From Ichthyophonus hoferi (Eukaryota > Opisthokonta > Ichthyosporea > Ichthyophonida > Ichthyophonidae), in the NCBI GenBank assembly GCA_002751075.1, contig NAOQ01000543.1:6774-30059 (forward strand): 23,286 nucleotides of DNA, read 5' to 3'. The notes under the pieces were generated by a model that saw only the letters and a list, made by a program, of their open reading frames with translations, had not been told where the DNA came from and did not search any database. Shown here piece after piece: positions 21,317-23,286 of this stretch. Positions within the stretch are counted from its first letter, which is position 1. Every line of letters begins with the position of its first letter. The position numbers and the translations under genes are program-made.

Positions 21317-23153
21317 GTTATTGTTATTGTTATTTCTTGTTTATATTTTTCCTTGTTTACATTTTCTCTTTTTCTCTAACACGATAAGCATACGATTTTT
21401 AGTTTGGATTTTTATATTTTGTTTTCTGAAACTAGAAAACCAAAATATAGGCAGAGACAGAAAAATGATCCAATTATTCAGCGACTTTAAAAGTAAATAT
21501 ATAATATCTAAGTGTGAAAGAACTGCTGTGACGTATTTTTTTTAGTAAATTGATTTTATATTGTTAATTGGGGTAGTTTAAGTGAATACCGTAGCTGGCT
21601 GTTAGCATTTATATATGTGATATATTGTGTATGAGTTGGCAATATTTTTATAAAACCGATTTAAATACCAATATGATCACTGTTGGGACATACAGGCCAA
21701 GGTTGATGTCGAGACAACCAATGGGCAGACGCCCCTGCACTATGCTGCCAGTAAGAATCATGTTGAGGTCAGTATGTGTGCATATATATGTGTGTATATG
21801 AATAAACTAAATTTGATATTTGTATATATATTCTTCTTGGTATACGAATATAGGCACTGTTGTAATGCCATATATTCATCTACTCACTTAAACCTATATG
21901 TTTAACAATTCTAATTCATATACCAAATTGGGATTATACGTAGGTTTTTCACATTTTTACAAATTCTACTCCATACATTTTATATAGTGACTACGTGATA
22001 ATTTGATTATTAATCGAGATTATAATTATTTTTCATCCACTTTATGTATACAGCTATATCCAACAGAACAGCCATATGGATATATGTGTTTTATGCTTAC
22101 TAGGGTCCAGGGACTGTTACTTACTGCATTTCTGCCATTAAATTGATGACTTGTGATATTTGTTCTCTTTTTAGGTTGTAAAACTGTTACTAGAAAAGGA
22201 GGCAGATGGGAATGCAAAAGATGTCATTGGTGAAACTCCTCTTTTTCGGGCTGTGGCGCGACAGAAGTAAGTATCAGTGATGTAGTGTGGGTCATGATAT
22301 GGATGTAAAGGCTAATATGTAGGTATATATGTATGTACGTATGTATGTATGTATGTATGTATGTATGTATGTGTGTATATTTTTTTGTGTTTTGTAGCAA
22401 TATGTATTCATGGTTCTACCCATATAGTTACTATTGTCAAACTATCAAGCTGTTGATCTTTTTTCATCTAGACTCAATATACCTAACCAATATTACATTT
22501 ATAATCTATTGTGTAGGTTAATAGAAAGAAATAGTGAACTCTATCATAACTAGAGGAATGTGACAGATAGATGTAAATAGAAGCATATTAGAGAGATGCA
22601 ATGAATTGGTTTATATAGGCAAATTGTTAGATTATCGGTGGATTTTATTATCACGGCTGGAAATTTATAAAAAGAGAGGTAGTGTAGGGTTATCTGCCAA
22701 GTGATGATTGGTTCTTGTATTAAATTGGTTTTTCTATTAACCAATGGTATACACAGTACTGTGATAGTCCGTCTGTTGATTGATGCTGGGGCCGAATTAG
22801 AATTGGTCGACCACAGGGGAAATACAGTGATGTAAGTAGATATAGTTCATCTATTTTTCTTTTTCTTTCTCTTTCCATTTCTCTTTTGTTTTTTTATTTC
22901 TTTACCTTAATTAAGGATAATTGATTGATTATCTATTATATATTTACAAGCTAGCCTATGATAATAAAAACCCCTTTTTGCCGTCAGGTAGTAGCAAACT
23001 AAAAGGCAGTTGGCTGCGATGACTGTAACATTAGATAAGGCAATAACAAATTAACCTGTAATACCCATCACGCATATGTGCAGGCATGTGGCATGCAGTG
23101 AAGATAGTAGTGATTCAGCAGCATTAATATACAAGAAATGTCCTGGATTAATG
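20490..23153 (+). CDS. PSMD10: 26S proteasome regulatory subunit 10 (gankyrin), 3' end missing
   Basis: Seven exons: 20490-20591, 20867-20968, 21205-21279, 21696-21767, 22175-22266, 22757-22831 and 23084-23153, all with GT-AG introns (phases 0, 0, 0, 0, 2, 2, 0). The last donor (ATG/GTAAGA) leads out of the window. The 196 visible residues compare with 226 in human, so about 30 are missing. Ankyrin signature motifs appear at QPLHWA (38-43), TPLHIA (72-77), TPLHYA (105-110), TPLFRA (138-143) and TVMHVA (about 171-176). The stretches AGWTPLHIA and NGQTPLHYAASKN are nearly those of human gankyrin, and the N-terminal CQLAYQGDL matches CNLAYSGKL. Gankyrin is a chaperone that binds the ATPase PSMC4 (Rpt3) during 19S base assembly. 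Other ankyrin proteins are possible but fit less well in length and start. Confidence 0.93.
21285..21333. repeat. TTA trinucleotide run in PSMD10 intron 3
   Basis: About ten copies of ATT/TTA followed by TTG variants, starting six bases after the exon 3 donor. Confidence 0.92.
22322..22378. repeat. GTAT tetranucleotide run in PSMD10 intron 5
   Basis: About 12 copies of GTAT with few interruptions, followed by a T-rich stretch. Confidence 0.92.
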
Positions 23154-23286
23154 GTAAGAATATATATATATTATTATTATAAATATAGTGTGTAGATACA
23201 TAGTTTATATATATATATATTCAATTATTGACATATTATAAAATATAGTTAGGATTTATTTATAATATACTAATATACTTAAAATT

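Overview
The window is AT-rich animal DNA (about one third G+C by eye). It holds four spliced protein-coding genes that I could rebuild by hand from exon reading frames and splice sites: PSMB7 (proteasome beta-2 subunit; minus strand, only the first two coding exons), BOLA2 (plus strand, complete), FANCE (minus strand, apparently complete in about 21 short exons) and PSMD10/gankyrin (plus strand, seven exons, last part cut off by the window edge). FANCE, GT-AG introns of a few hundred bases, very short exons and abundant microsatellites point to an invertebrate animal. A sponge or another early-branching lineage would fit, but that is inference and I cannot name the species.

Layout: 1-785 is the start of PSMB7, transcribed leftward, with a minisatellite in its second intron. 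786-7421 is a long gap between the divergent PSMB7 and BOLA2 starts. It holds mostly plain AT-rich DNA, a purine-rich stretch (1001-1325), a 1.6 kb fold-back element with long inverted arms (about 4118-5705) and an unidentified coding-like relic (about 6060-6960). 7422-9562 is BOLA2 in five exons, with a GC-AG first intron and a 39-bp tandem repeat in its last intron. FANCE (9809-19650) faces BOLA2 tail to tail, with only 246 bp between the stop codons and interleaved candidate poly(A) signals. FANCE and PSMD10 (from 20490) start head to head, with 839 bp between start codons.

The genes belong to separate cell systems. PSMB7 and PSMD10 are both proteasome genes (catalytic core subunit and 19S assembly chaperone). 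BOLA2 partners monothiol glutaredoxin in cytosolic iron-sulfur cluster handling. FANCE is part of the Fanconi anaemia core complex and links FANCC to FANCD2 in DNA crosslink repair. The two proteasome genes lie about 20 kb apart.

The most unusual signal is that the pentamer ATTGG/CCAAT is strongly over-represented in the introns and exons of FANCE but sits near chance level in the neighbouring PSMD10 introns. I found no RNA genes, CRISPR arrays or intact mobile-element genes.
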